The notes: generated by a model not told the origin, from the sequence alone. DNA of 64,000 nt from Plasmodiophora brassicae (GCA_036867785.1 CP145419.1:62001-126000), one strand, 5' to 3'. Shown: positions 42,831 through 53,005, counted from the first letter of the stretch. Made by a program: numbers and translations.

Positions 42831-44019
42831 TTACTCGAAAACGACACCCTGGCACATTGGGCAACAGTTCCGCATCATAACGTCGGGAATGATACAGCGC
42901 GCATGGAACGTATGCCCGCAGATTAGCGTCGTGACGCCGTCCGGGTTGGCGTAGTTGTCCAAGCAGATGGGGCATCTGTAGGGACGCTGTCAGATGATAC
43001 GTTGATGTCATATCGCATAAGCAGTCGTAGCTACTGGGTGCTGTCGTCTTCAAATGGGACGGGCGTCGACGCCCTAGAACCGAACCACTGAGGGCGAACA
43101 CGTCCAGGTATGAGGCTGGCGGCGTACTCGAGAGCCGCGGACGCCAACGTCCCAGTGGGGCCACGCCGCGAGCCCCATACGCGCTTGGACGCCGGTGCCG
43201 CCCCAGTCGGGCGTGTCTCGGACGCTGCCGACGCGGCAGTGGCGCGCTCGTTCAGTGCTGTGCGCAGGCCTGGGATCTGGTCCAGGATCATCAAACGTCC
43301 AAATGCCCGAAGCGCAGTGTCAGCATCCTGTGGGGTGAAAGTTGAGGCGATCGATAGAGCGTGTCTGCCAAGGGCCATGGGCGTGTTGGGGTAAGTCCAC
43401 AACGTCACCATCGCCCACACCATCTTGGCGATATCCTGAGACTTGAAATCACGCCAAAGTTCGAGAGCGCAACCGTTAAGCCGATAGACCATCTCGCCGA
43501 TGCTCTCCAATTGGTCGAACGTTTCGCGCTGATCGATCCATAATTTCGCAAGCGCCCATGCCGTATTGGCGACAGCCTGCGCGTCGAGTGCGTCCGTCCA
43601 ATCCATCGAGTACAGAATTCTACGCGCAAGGCCTTTGTACAGGTTCGGGGCGTGGATTCGTCGCCTGGTGAGTGCCTCGAAAACCATTGCCAATGTCTTG
43701 TAGTCGCCAAGGTCGGGGTAATCAGGGGCAAACGCTTCAGTAGTAACTGCAATGGCGGTAAGCAGATCTGTGAATGCGCCATTTAGAAGCTCATTCGTGA
43801 GGCGTATGCGACGTACTATGTGCATGGCGTAGACGTACCGTAACTGTCATCGTACTGCGACAGCTTGCCGACAAGGTCCGCTAGCAAAGGCACATCATTA
43901 TAACGATCTAGCTGGCCCATTACCAGATAGCGGGACGCGCTGTCGACGTAACGTGGGTCAGGGTGTTGAGGTCGGGTGCTTAGATGCTGGTCCAGGTCAT
44001 GCAGCGGCGACGCGTCCAC
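42831..44019 (-). CDS. Helical-repeat (OPR/HPR-like) protein ending in a RING finger
   Basis: Three exons resolved. Exon 1 (from 44019) ends VGKLSQYDDSY. An intron with donor gtacgtct and acceptor ttcacag leads to exon 2, DLLTAIAVTTEAFAPDYPDL, which then has tandem helical repeats typical of organelle RNA-binding OPR/FASTK-type proteins (DAQAVANTAWALAKL, KSQDIAKMVWAMVTLW, QDADTALRAFGRLM). A third splice (donor gtagctac, acceptor ccctacag) joins DDST-Q to CPICLDNYANPDGVTTLICG and then HTFHARC and RNCCPMCQGVVFE, a complete RING-type zinc finger. The splice preserves frame, so repeats and RING should be one protein. RING proteins are usually ubiquitin ligases; the pairing with these repeats is unusual. 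An upstream exon to about 44493 could join through an intron ending CACCTAG near 44034. Confidence 0.7.
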
Positions 44020-44755
44020 ACACGGCAGGATCTAGGTGAAGAGTCAGATTCATGCGGCGCCGTGACGTTGCACCAATTTGCCGGCCTGCACGCACGCATA
44101 GGACAACGGCGGGCAGGATGAGAGCAAACGCGGACGGCGGGCACCTCTCGCGCTGGGTGGAGCGGCAGCTGTAGTTGCCGCTATGGGGGACACTGTGCGA
44201 CATCCTTCACGCGTCCAGATGTTCACGTTGGGCCTGTCTTCCTCGCGGTTCGTCTTGTGGTTCCGGAGCTCTGGAGTCCGCGACGGACTTGGGGATGTCT
44301 TGCCGCCACTGGGTCCCCGCCAAGTGCGCAGCGTGCGGAGTGAGCCCGTCAGTGGCGCTTGACTCTCGATCCAGCTAACCGAGGGCACATACCCTTCTGG
44401 CGTATGCATCCCAAAGGGACACTCACGTGTGTTTAATTTATCAGTTGCTCGAGCTACATCAGCCATTACAGCACTTTGTGTTACACACAGCAATCAGTGT
44501 CGATAGGTGCACACCGGCCGTCTGGAGGAGCGGGACCGTTAATCGGGCTCCCGACCGGCCTGTGTCGCCCAGGTCGATCCGTTGAAAGGCCTACGTGCGC
44601 TTATCAGGTGCCGTAACTACACACAGCTTGTGGACTATTGCAACACTTTGTACCGAACCGGGAATGCAGGAACGGGCCCCCTTTCTAAAGTTCGACGTCG
44701 CCATTGCAATGGTTGCTCAGACAGCAGATGATCGGGTCGAGACTCGATAAATATA
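44020..44755. other. Spacer, possible upstream exon of the RING gene
   Basis: A minus-strand frame from 44493 to 44050 could supply an N-terminal exon (ending CVQAGKL) for the helical-repeat/RING gene. Nothing else is recognised. Confidence 0.35.
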
Positions 44756-46402
44756 TTACGAAGGTGTTGGGAATCCAGGAAATTCTCCATTGAATGATGC
44801 GTGTACCATGGCTGAGCACTTGTAGATGGACCCCATTTGTTCCGGGTCGACGAGCCTTTCGTACCCGGTAATAATCGTGTCGGCGTCATCGGGACACAAT
44901 TTGACCAAAGACTCGACACGCTGGGCGATGCCCATCCTCAGCAGGAAGTCGCCCTGCTGAATCGTGGGCATCACTCGAATCTGATCGGCGCCCCAGACGC
45001 GGGCGACCTTGCGCACCATGCTGAAATCGACGTCACCTGTGACTACAGAGGTACTACGTCAAGCAGTGTTCGGATCGCATTGGCGGTGCATACCGTCAAC
45101 TTGGCCAGGGCTTTCCAGGAATGGCACGAACTCGTGATTGCGCACACCACGAACAGACTGCCGCGATGGCCGATCCTGACCATAGTCAACGAGCAGAGCG
45201 GCGCCCTTCTGCATGACGACACGGCTGGAAATCTGCTCGACGGCAAGTTGTACTTCAGGGGACACCTCAATGCACTCGCCGACCGCAGGATTCGCAGGCA
45301 CGTCCACAACGGCGTCGCTTCCTAGCAGGAGGGCAGACGCAGGTGTCGGCTTCCGCGAAAGCACAACCTGTAGCGCTTCGTGCTCGCCGATTGCAAGCAT
45401 GCGCTCACGCCAGCCTTTCTCTGTGAACTGAAACTGGTGAATCGGAAGCGCATCAAGAAACTCATGGGCAACTGTGACGACGTTTAGCAGCGGCAGGACT
45501 GATTCAGAATATTGTACTTACAGAATATGGGGCATGTATCGCCCGTTTCAACGTTCGCCAATTGCGAATCCCATTGTACGGGAACGTCGGCGTGTTGCAC
45601 CGATAGAACCGCCTTTTGCTTCTCGCGCAGCATCGGGCTGGGCTCAATCAGGTGAATGCCGCTCGGTTTAAACCCGAGCCGTTTCACGGTCTAAGAAGAG
45701 CCCGGAATGAGAATGCAGCCAGATTGACCGGTGCCCAATACGCAAAGGTTGGAACCTTCAGGACGTCGCACATCATGGTGCCGTTGCCAGGTCCAAACTC
45801 CACGAGGCGCGTATCACGTGGGGAGCCCAGTCCATGCCACACAGCGGTCGCCCAAACGCCAACCATCTGCGTACGCACGTTCAAACACTAGAGAATGTCA
45901 CTGAACGCCTGCGATATATTCCACCCACTTCGCCGAATAACTGTGACACTTCTGGCGACGTAACAAAGTCGCCAGCGCTGCCGAAGGGCGTCGACCCGGT
46001 CGTGTAGTACCCGAGCTTCGGGTGCAGGAGCGCGCGACGCATGTACTCGGCGACGGATATCGGGCCAAACACGGATATGAACCGGTGGATCTCCTCCTGG
46101 AGCGGCGTCGCGAACGTGCCCTGGAACGCTACACGCCGGCCCGTCAGGTGAAGCTTCCGCGCGCCCAGCACACGCCATACGCGGTGCGAGAACGCCCAGC
46201 TCGGACCGGTCGACCGAGATCTCAACGGCGGCGGCCGCCTTCGTCGCCGCCCGTCGACACCATCGCCCTGCCGCACGGCCCAGCATGACGTGACGCCGTT
46301 GCCCCAACCGCCGCCCACAATCGACCGCGACGGCAGACGACAGACGCACACGCTGCTGTCTGCAAAGCCTCGTCGCGTGCCCGTCGCCTCCCTCGGAACC
46401 AA
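44756..46402 (-). CDS. NDUFAF7: NDUFAF7, protein arginine methyltransferase for complex I assembly
   Basis: Mitochondrial SAM-dependent methyltransferase of the MidA family, needed for assembly of respiratory complex I. Five exon blocks follow the family order. The first contains PISVAEYMRRALLHPKLGYY and SAGDFVTSPEVSQLFGE. Next is CLNVRTQMVGVWATAVWHGL with the SAM loop RLVEFGPGNGTMMCDVL, then IHLIEPSPMLREKQKAVL, then ISSRVVMQKGAALLVDYGQD with RGVRNHEFVPFLESPGQVD, and last VARVWGADQIRVMPTIQQGD with QRVESLVKL. The end at 44756 follows FNGEFPGFPTPS. The first 90 or so residues are arginine-rich with few acids, fitting a mitochondrial presequence, but the exact start is unsure. Confidence 0.9.
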
Positions 46403-46494
46403 CGTCCGTCCGCTCCAGCAGTGCCAGCAGCCGCCCTCCTGAAAAGGGTGTCCGCCGCCCGCCGCCGCCGGTCGTTGCCGGTGTCAGTTGCGTT
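46403..46494. promoter_or_regulatory. Short divergent promoter between NDUFAF7 and the CHI-like gene
   Basis: Only about 90 bases separate the two presumed start codons, so both genes must share control sequence, or one or both true starts lie further inside. Both products are plausibly mitochondrial. Confidence 0.45.
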
Positions 46495-47268
46495 TTGTCC
46501 ATGATGGTGTGGGGTCGCTGGGTGCGACGCGCGGCGGCCGTCGCCGTGGGCGCGGCGTCGTCATCGGTGGGTGTTGCTGCGGAGCAGCGCGCCCGTGAAC
46601 CCGTCGTCGAGCCATGGACGGGGGCGACGTTCTCGCCGACCTGCTCGTGCTGGGCGGTGCGGACGCCGACGGCGTGTTCGCGATCGAACCTGGTGCTGGT
46701 CGGTGTCGGCGCGCGCTGCATGCTGGACAACTGTGTGCTGCCGATCATGCGCGCGTACTCTCTGGCGCTGTACATTGACGCTGGCGTGGTGGCGTCCGAA
46801 GCGAGAACCCTCGAGCAGGCCGTGTTCCTGGACAGGTGGCCGGTGGCGCTCAAGATTGTCGTCAACCGCACCGTCTCTGCCGACCACTTCTCTGGCGGGT
46901 TCCGTCGGTCGATCTCGAAGCGCGTCGCGGCCGACGATGACGCTGACGTCAGGGGGCAACTCGAGATCGTCGTCGACGCATTCAAGCGTCGTGGCATGTT
47001 CCTGCCGGGCGATGAAATCGTCCTGACGTGGAGCGACGACGGCGCCCTGCTCGTGACGATATCCGGCGAGGTCGTTGCCGACGTGCAATCCGAGGCCCTG
47101 GGACGCGCCGTGCTCCACGCCTACCTAGGAGGCAACCCGATCTCGCGACGCGCCAAGGATTCGTTCGAGTCCGGCTGGCGCGACCTTATGGGTGCCAGCG
47201 TCGACCAGGTCGCTGTCCACGCGGACGTCTCGGTCCAGGCCAAGCGGGAGGACGCCGTCCCGGCCTAA
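46495..47268 (+). CDS. Chalcone-isomerase-fold protein (CHI-like)
   Basis: Single open frame of 257 residues. The N terminus is arginine/alanine-rich (MVWGRWVRRAAAVAVGAA), fitting a mitochondrial or membrane-directing leader. From about residue 36 the CHI-fold pattern appears: EPVVEPWTGATFSP, LVLVGVGARCMLDN with AYSLALYIDAGVV, LKIVVNRTVSADHFSGGFRR, GDEIVLTWSDDGALLVTISG and the C-terminal ALGRAVLHAYLGGNPISRRA. Such CHI-like proteins in fungi and protists are thought to bind fatty acids and are usually mitochondrial; true chalcone isomerase activity is not implied. Residues 44-60 (TCSCWAVRTPTACSRSN) fit the family poorly and may hide a small intron. Confidence 0.75.
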   Translation: MSMMVWGRWVRRAAAVAVGAASSSVGVAAEQRAREPVVEPWTGATFSPTCSCWAVRTPTACSRSNLVLVGVGARCMLDNCVLPIMRAYSLALYIDAGVVASEARTLEQAVFLDRWPVALKIVVNRTVSADHFSGGFRRSISKRVAADDDADVRGQLEIVVDAFKRRGMFLPGDEIVLTWSDDGALLVTISGEVVADVQSEALGRAVLHAYLGGNPISRRAKDSFESGWRDLMGASVDQVAVHADVSVQAKREDAVPA

Positions 47269-47504
47269 GCACTCGATAATACCTAGTCGCACCTTACCCT
47301 ATGCCGTATTGTAGTCGCACCTTACACTATGCCGTATTGTTTGTTCGCAAGTCAACGTGGGCGCCGCCGCCGATCGCAAGCCACAGGACACACAGCATTG
47401 GTGTTGGCGGCCGTTGTCGTCGTCGTCGTCGTCGCCAGGCTGTGTTGTGTGTCCGCCCGTCCAGGGTCGTTTTGTGTGTGGAGGGGAGGAGGCGCCTACC
47501 GGCG

Positions 47505-50500
47505 ATGGGCGCCCACGTGCGACGGAGTTGGTCGTCCCGCCTCGTTCGTCTGCGTTGGGTCGCGACGCGGCCCGGGCCCAGCGACGGGCCGCCCGCCCTG
47601 ATCGACTTCTTCCGGCGCCCGTCGATCCATGTCGCCATGCGCATCCTCGAGCAGGAGGACAGCGCCGACCGGGGTTGGGCCGTCTTCCGCCACGTCATCG
47701 ATTGCCGCCTGCGGCCCCGCGTCCCCTTCTTCCATCGCGTCCTGCAATTCTGCCGACGAACGGCACCTGGCAAGGCGCCCGACGTGATCCGCGCCGCTAT
47801 CGAGCAGGGCGTCCCGGTGGACGGCCCTGCCTTCTGCTCCTACCTCGGGTGCTGTCGACGTGCGGGGCGACGCGCCCTGCTCGACGACGCCCTGGCGCTG
47901 TATCGCCAGGTGGGCCCGCCTGCCCATAACGTCATCTGCACCCTGGCGGGTTTGTGTCGCGATCACGGGCGGCCGGCGTCGGCCTTGTTCCTCGTGGAGG
48001 ATGCCCTCCGGCAGGCGGTGGAGTTCACCGACGTGCTCTTGTCCGTCCTGGCCGCCTGCTGTGCGGAATCCGGCTGTACGGCCGGCGCCGACACGGCCGA
48101 ACGCCTCCTCGGCCTGGTCGCCTGCCGTCGCATCCCGGCCCATCGCAACCAGCAGACGTTCGGCAACCTCGTCAAGGCCCTGGTTGCGCAGGGGCGCTGC
48201 GTCCAGGCCGCCGCCGTTCTCCCGGTGATGGACTCGGTCCGGCTCGTCCCCGACCAGCACGTTTACGCGCTGGTCATCGGTGGGCTGGCCAGGCAGGGGA
48301 CGACCGCTGGCATTGGCCGGGCGCTCGCTGTGTTCCGGTCCATGACCGCCCGCGGCATCGACTTGCACGCTCCCGTGCTCCTGACGCTCGTCGCCGCCTG
48401 CGGGCACTGCTCGTGCGTCGGCGCCCTGGACGAGGTGGGCCGGGTCGCGACCGCCCACCCCGGCGTCTGGCACGACGACGTCTACCTCGTCAATGCCTTC
48501 CTGGCCGCGTACCACCGGTGCGGGCGCGCCGATGTCGCCGATGCCCTGTTCCGGCGGGTGCCGGCTCCCGACGCGACCACGTGCAACACGATGGTCAGCG
48601 CGTACGCCAAGGTCGGGCGCGTCGCTGACGCCCTGGACCTGGTCCGGTCGATGCGGTCCCGGGCGATGCGGGTGCACGCGCGCGTGTTCGCCAGTCTCGT
48701 CGCCGCCGCCGCCGCCTGCGCCCACGGCTCGTCGCTCGACTCGCTCCACGCCCTGCATCGATACGCCCTGGACGCCGCCGACGGGTCCCTGCTGGACCAC
48801 GCGTTCGTCGTCAGCGCGTTCGCGGCCGCGTTCGGCCGCTGCCTCGACGAGGCGTCGCTGCGGCAGGTGCACCGGCACGCGTCGGCACGGCCGCATCTCG
48901 TGGGCGACCCGAGCGTGACCAGCGCCCTGATCGCCGCCTACGGCCAGTGCGGCGACGCCGACAGCGCCGAGCGCGTCTTCAGCCGGTCCACGTTGCCGTA
49001 CGTGGACCCGTCGGCGTTCGCCAGCGTCGTCGCCGCGTACGGGCGCCTGGCGCGCCTGCCCGACCTTCGCCGGCTGCACCTGTACGCCCGGCGCGAGTCG
49101 CTCCTGCCGAACGTGTTCGTCCTGAACGCGTTCGTGGCCGCGTTCGCGCGCTGCTCCGACCTGTCGTCCATCCGGGCGCTGCACGCGTTCGCTCGCGACG
49201 CCGACCTGCTGCTGACGCAGCCTGGCGTGCTGGGCGCCCTCGTGTCGGCGTACGGGCGGTGTGGCGACGCCGGTGGCGCCGAGCGCGTCCTCAACGCGTA
49301 CGGCAACGCGGATCCGTCGGCGTTCGCCAGCGTCGTCGCCGCGTACGGTCGCCTGGCGCGCCGGGCGGACGTCGACCGGCTGTGCCAGGAGGCGGCGCGC
49401 GCCTCCCTCCTGTCGGACGCCCACGTCGTCAGCGCCCTGGTGGTCGCCCACGCGCGCTGCTCCGACCTGGCCGCCGTGCGCGCCCTGCACCGCGTCGCCT
49501 CGACCCGGGCGCTCCTGGCGAACGGGCGCGTGGCCAGCGCCGTCATCGCCGCCTACGCCTTGTGCGACCGACCCGAGGCGGCCGAGCGCGCCTTCGTCCA
49601 GGCGGGAGGTGCCGACGCGCACCCGTCCGCGTTCGCGTACGTCGTCGCCGCGTACAACCGCCCGGACGACATCGACCGCCTGCATCGGTACGGCGAGCGG
49701 CACGGCCTGCTGGCGAACGGGGCCGTCGTCAGCGCGTTCGCCGGCGCCTACGGGCGCGGCGGGCAGCGTGCCGCGCTCTGGCGCCTTCGTGAGCGGGCCG
49801 CGCGCGTCCTGACCGCGCCCGGCGTCGTGAACGCGTTCGCCGCCGCGCACGCTCGTTGCGACGACTGGGCCAGCGCCGAGCGCGTCGTCGACGACGCCAG
49901 GGCGGCGGCCCAGGTCGACCCGGGCACGCACGCCGACCTGATCGCCGCCTACGCGCGCCTGGGGTGCCTGGACCGCCTCGCCCTGTACGCCGAGCGGCAC
50001 CAGGCGCTGATGTCGAACGCCGTCGTGGTCGGCGCGTTGGCGGCCGCGTTCGGCCGCTGCTCGGCGCTGTCCTCCGTTGCCGCCCTGCATCGCTTCTGCA
50101 GGTCGACCTCGATGCTGTCCGACGTCGGCGTCGTGGCCGCGTTCGTCGGCGCGTACGCGCGCTGCGCCCACCTCGACCTGGCCGAGCGCGCCTACCGCTC
50201 GCTGACGGGGACGCCGAACCCCGCCGCCGCCGCCGCCTGCAACGCCATGATCGGCGCCTACGCCCACCATGGCCTGCTGTCGGCGGCCACGGCGACGTTC
50301 GCTGAGGCGGCGGGCCTGGCGCCGGACGCGACCACGCTGCTGGCCCTGCTGAGGGCCTGCGCCAACGCCGGCGACCTGCCGGCGGCGACGTCGATCCTGT
50401 CGCAGTTCGCGTCGGCCTGGCCGCACGTCCAGGTCGACGCGCGCCACACCGCCTGCCTCGTCGCCCTGTACGGGCGGGCCGGGCGCCTGGACGAGGCGGA

Positions 50501-51143
50501 ACGCCTGGCGATCAGCGCCGGCCGCCACGCCTGGGTGGCGCTCCTGGACGCCTGCCGGCAGTGGAGCGATGTCGCGCGCGCCGAACGCGCCCTGTCGGCC
50601 CTGCTGTCGTCGCCCGTGCCGCCTGCCGACCGGCACCGGGTCCTGCCGGGCGCGTACGCTCTCATGGATCAGGTGTACGCGGCGGTGGGCCGCGGGCGCC
50701 TTCACCGGGGCGGCGCGCTGACGGACCAGGTCGCCGATCCGGATCGCGCTGCGGCAACGTCGCTGGTGCTGCCCGATCGCACCGTCCGGTTCCAGTCGAT
50801 GGATCGCCTCGCGGATGCGTCGTTGGAGCGCGCGTATCGTCGCCTGCTGCGGGACCTGACCCGGCACGGGTACGCGCCCGACCCGGCCGTCGTCACGCGC
50901 CGCCGGGGACGCCGACCAGTGCGCCTGCACAGCGAGAAGGTCGCCCTGGCGTACGCGCTGACGGTGCAGGCGGCGGGCGCCCCGATCTACGCGACGCAGC
51001 GGCACCGCGTCTGCGCCGACTGCCACGACGTGCTCCGGCGCGTCTCGTCGGTGTACGGGCGCGACGTGCACGTGCGGGACCCGGTGCGGCACCACCACTT
51101 CCGCAACGGGCAGTGCTCCTGTGCGCGTCGTCCCTGCCGATGA
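47505..51143 (+). CDS. PPR protein with E and DYW-type cytidine deaminase domains
   Basis: Intronless, about 1,212 residues from the ATG at 47505 (the frame is open back to 47301). More than twenty PPR motifs in P-L-S order fill residues about 60-1020, for example APDATTCNTMVSAYAKVGRV and PSAFASVVAAYGRLARLPDL. They form near-100-residue super-repeats. E motifs follow (HAWVALLDACRQWSDVARAE, YALMDQVYAAVGRGRL). The DYW-type deaminase domain has the active-site LHSEKVALAYAL, the zinc ligands VCADCHDV and a second site HHHFRNGQCSC. The protein ends SCARRPCR instead of the usual DYW tripeptide. In plants and a few protists such proteins convert C to U at specific organelle RNA sites; each PPR reads one base. 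An organelle-directing leader is likely. Confidence 0.92.
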   Translation: MGAHVRRSWSSRLVRLRWVATRPGPSDGPPALIDFFRRPSIHVAMRILEQEDSADRGWAVFRHVIDCRLRPRVPFFHRVLQFCRRTAPGKAPDVIRAAIEQGVPVDGPAFCSYLGCCRRAGRRALLDDALALYRQVGPPAHNVICTLAGLCRDHGRPASALFLVEDALRQAVEFTDVLLSVLAACCAESGCTAGADTAERLLGLVACRRIPAHRNQQTFGNLVKALVAQGRCVQAAAVLPVMDSVRLVPDQHVYALVIGGLARQGTTAGIGRALAVFRSMTARGIDLHAPVLLTLVAACGHCSCVGALDEVGRVATAHPGVWHDDVYLVNAFLAAYHRCGRADVADALFRRVPAPDATTCNTMVSAYAKVGRVADALDLVRSMRSRAMRVHARVFASLVAAAAACAHGSSLDSLHALHRYALDAADGSLLDHAFVVSAFAAAFGRCLDEASLRQVHRHASARPHLVGDPSVTSALIAAYGQCGDADSAERVFSRSTLPYVDPSAFASVVAAYGRLARLPDLRRLHLYARRESLLPNVFVLNAFVAAFARCSDLSSIRALHAFARDADLLLTQPGVLGALVSAYGRCGDAGGAERVLNAYGNADPSAFASVVAAYGRLARRADVDRLCQEAARASLLSDAHVVSALVVAHARCSDLAAVRALHRVASTRALLANGRVASAVIAAYALCDRPEAAERAFVQAGGADAHPSAFAYVVAAYNRPDDIDRLHRYGERHGLLANGAVVSAFAGAYGRGGQRAALWRLRERAARVLTAPGVVNAFAAAHARCDDWASAERVVDDARAAAQVDPGTHADLIAAYARLGCLDRLALYAERHQALMSNAVVVGALAAAFGRCSALSSVAALHRFCRSTSMLSDVGVVAAFVGAYARCAHLDLAERAYRSLTGTPNPAAAAACNAMIGAYAHHGLLSAATATFAEAAGLAPDATTLLALLRACANAGDLPAATSILSQFASAWPHVQVDARHTACLVALYGRAGRLDEAERLAISAGRHAWVALLDACRQWSDVARAERALSALLSSPVPPADRHRVLPGAYALMDQVYAAVGRGRLHRGGALTDQVADPDRAAATSLVLPDRTVRFQSMDRLADASLERAYRRLLRDLTRHGYAPDPAVVTRRRGRRPVRLHSEKVALAYALTVQAAGAPIYATQRHRVCADCHDVLRRVSSVYGRDVHVRDPVRHHHFRNGQCSCARRPCR
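48998..49720 (+). repeat. Near-100-codon super-repeats inside the PPR gene
   Basis: The segment coding for PSAFASVVAAYGRLAR recurs at about 49008 and 49314 (306 bases apart) and in weaker form at about 49623 (PSAFAYVVAAYNRP), 309 bases further. The unit holds three PPR motifs (one P-L-S triplet), showing that the array grew by triplet duplication. Confidence 0.8.
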
Positions 51144-51380
51144 TGATGATGACGCGGAGCAGAATGGCACACAAACACACATATTATATATTCTATGCCC
51201 TGAACAACAAGCTCGAACAGGTTCATCAGGGGCGCGACAACGTCGCCGGGCGCCTGGCTCGTGTCGTCACGCCTGGGCGGGCGGGGGTCGTCATCACGAC
51301 CCCCGGACGTCGAGCCATCGCGCTTGACGACACAATATGTACAAGGGGGCGGGTGTTCCAGCAGCACGACGACCGACACG
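51144..51380. other. Convergent 3' spacer
   Basis: Between the PPR stop and the phosphodiesterase stop. It contains a short ACACACACATATTATATATT stretch that may serve 3' end formation. Confidence 0.4.
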
Positions 51381-52679
51381 TCATGATGCGGTCGGGGAGG
51401 TTCGCGCGTGCCAGTGGTCGACGTTGCTGTCGAGGTTCTGCAGCAGGACGGACGCCTCGGGCATGACGCCGACGACGATGTCGACGAGCGGCCGGGCGAT
51501 GTTGGCGGAGAACCCGGAGACGACCGCCTCCGGGTCGCTGCTCACCCGGGACAGGAACGCGTTCGGGACGTGTCCGAGGCCGACGACGGCGTCGTGGACG
51601 CGCATCAGCTCGTCGATCAGGCACTGGGCCCAGTGGACCGACACGGCCCAGGGCCGGCACACGTTGCCGATGTCGGCGAACTTGATGAACATCTGCAGGA
51701 CCAGGGTGACGCGGGTGTCGCGCGGCACCGACGCCGCATCGCCCGTGGCGCGCCCGCCCGGGAACAGGTCGTTCCACCTGGCCAGGATCCGGTGGTGCAC
51801 CGACATGTCGGTCGCCAGGATGCACTGCCCGACCAGGTCCAGGACGCGCTGTCGATCGGCGCGTGGCAGCCGGCCCAGGATGTCGCAGTCGGGGTCGTTC
51901 AGGATGACGCGCGCGCACGCCAGGTGGTGCGTCTCGAGCGGCGACTCGCACGCCTGGTACTTGGTCGACAGGTGCGACTGGATCGACACCTGGAACGCAA
52001 AGTCGGTGCCCGGGTGCTCCAGGTCGTGGCAGATGGCGGCGACGACAAGCGCCAGCGCCTCGACGGGCGTCAGCGACGCCGCCCGCTGCCCGCCCAGCAC
52101 CAGCAGCATGTAGCAGAACTGTGTCACGTCGAACGCATGCCGGAACGAATGGTACGGGTTCAGGTACTTGGCGTACCCCATGCGCACCTGGCGCAGGAAC
52201 GCCAGGGCGACGTCGCGCTGGATCGCGAACGACCGCAGCAGGTCCGAGTCGCACAGGATCCACAGCAGGCCGGCGATCATGTCCGGTTCCGACCAGGCGA
52301 ACGCGTCGAACGCGATCCGGTCGAGGTTGCCGGCGAATTCGTCAGGCGCACGGGACGACGGCGCGTCGCCGGCGCCGGCGGCCATCGCGCAGATCGCGTT
52401 GCGCCGGCCGTGCAGGTCGCGCCGCGACCGCGACGACGACGACGCCGTTGCCGACGATTCGGATCGCGACCGCAGGACGGCAAGCGGCTTGCCGTGCGAA
52501 TGGCCGCCGTCGACAACGATAACGGCCATCGGCGGCGACGACGGTCGGTCCGCCAGGTCCGATATGGCGCCGTGCGGAGACACACAGCGCACTGACGGTC
52601 GTTGTTGGTGTGTCCGACGACTGCCGCCCGACCGACGCGCAGCCCGCGTCCGCAAACGGGCTCCTATTTTCGGACCCAC
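51381..52679 (-). CDS. Class I cyclic-nucleotide phosphodiesterase
   Basis: Single exon, 432 residues from 52679; 52529 (MAVIVVDGG) is an in-frame alternative. The first 120 residues are low-complexity. The catalytic domain (about 125-420) has the family's metal motifs in order: NPYHSFRHAFDVTQFCYMLL, AICHDLEHPGTDFAFQ, LETHHLACARVIL, ATDMSVHHRIL and FIKFADIGNVCRPW, then a C-terminal acidic-aromatic stretch. It hydrolyses cAMP and/or cGMP; specificity cannot be read because the invariant-glutamine region is divergent. No membrane segment or GAF domain is visible. In the Pro-Gly-x-x-Asn motif the usual Asn is replaced (HPGTDFAF). Confidence 0.9.
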   Translation of the reverse strand: MGPKIGARLRTRAARRSGGSRRTHQQRPSVRCVSPHGAISDLADRPSSPPMAVIVVDGGHSHGKPLAVLRSRSESSATASSSSRSRRDLHGRRNAICAMAAGAGDAPSSRAPDEFAGNLDRIAFDAFAWSEPDMIAGLLWILCDSDLLRSFAIQRDVALAFLRQVRMGYAKYLNPYHSFRHAFDVTQFCYMLLVLGGQRAASLTPVEALALVVAAICHDLEHPGTDFAFQVSIQSHLSTKYQACESPLETHHLACARVILNDPDCDILGRLPRADRQRVLDLVGQCILATDMSVHHRILARWNDLFPGGRATGDAASVPRDTRVTLVLQMFIKFADIGNVCRPWAVSVHWAQCLIDELMRVHDAVVGLGHVPNAFLSRVSSDPEAVVSGFSANIARPLVDIVVGVMPEASVLLQNLDSNVDHWHARTSPTAS

Positions 52680-53005
52680 GGGCCCCGCGGCCGAAGTCCG
52701 GCGAACCGTCGGTCGCGCACTCCTCGTATGGGGCTGCAGTCAGTGGGACCCAGTTGCGGCACTGCAGCGAGCAGTTTCGCGGACGGCGGATCGGTGGGGC
52801 ACCCTCCGCGGGCGTCCTGCCTGCCCCACCAAAAAAGGACGATCGTAGCTGCGAACGCGCTGCAGAAATATGTGCCTTACCAGTTCACGTGTGCGCAGTG
52901 ATTGTGGCGTCCAGTGGACCTGCTTGCGCTGCGCAGTCCGACCAGGCGACCACGGCGTTCCCCGCTATTACCTCTCTACCTTCTACTGCCTTCTGCCGCT
53001 CAGCG
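52680..53005. other. Divergent spacer
   Basis: Between the phosphodiesterase and the small secreted protein. An open frame continues through it on the plus strand from 52610, but its composition is not protein-like. Confidence 0.4.

Noticed and set aside
42354-42926. 190-codon plus-strand frame in the spacer before the RING gene
   Set aside because: No conserved motif, no signal peptide, and it overlaps the well-supported RING exon on the other strand.
47496-51182. 1,228-codon open frame antisense to the PPR gene
   Set aside because: Mirror of the PPR coding frame in GC-rich DNA; no family features, whereas the sense strand has clear PPR and deaminase motifs.
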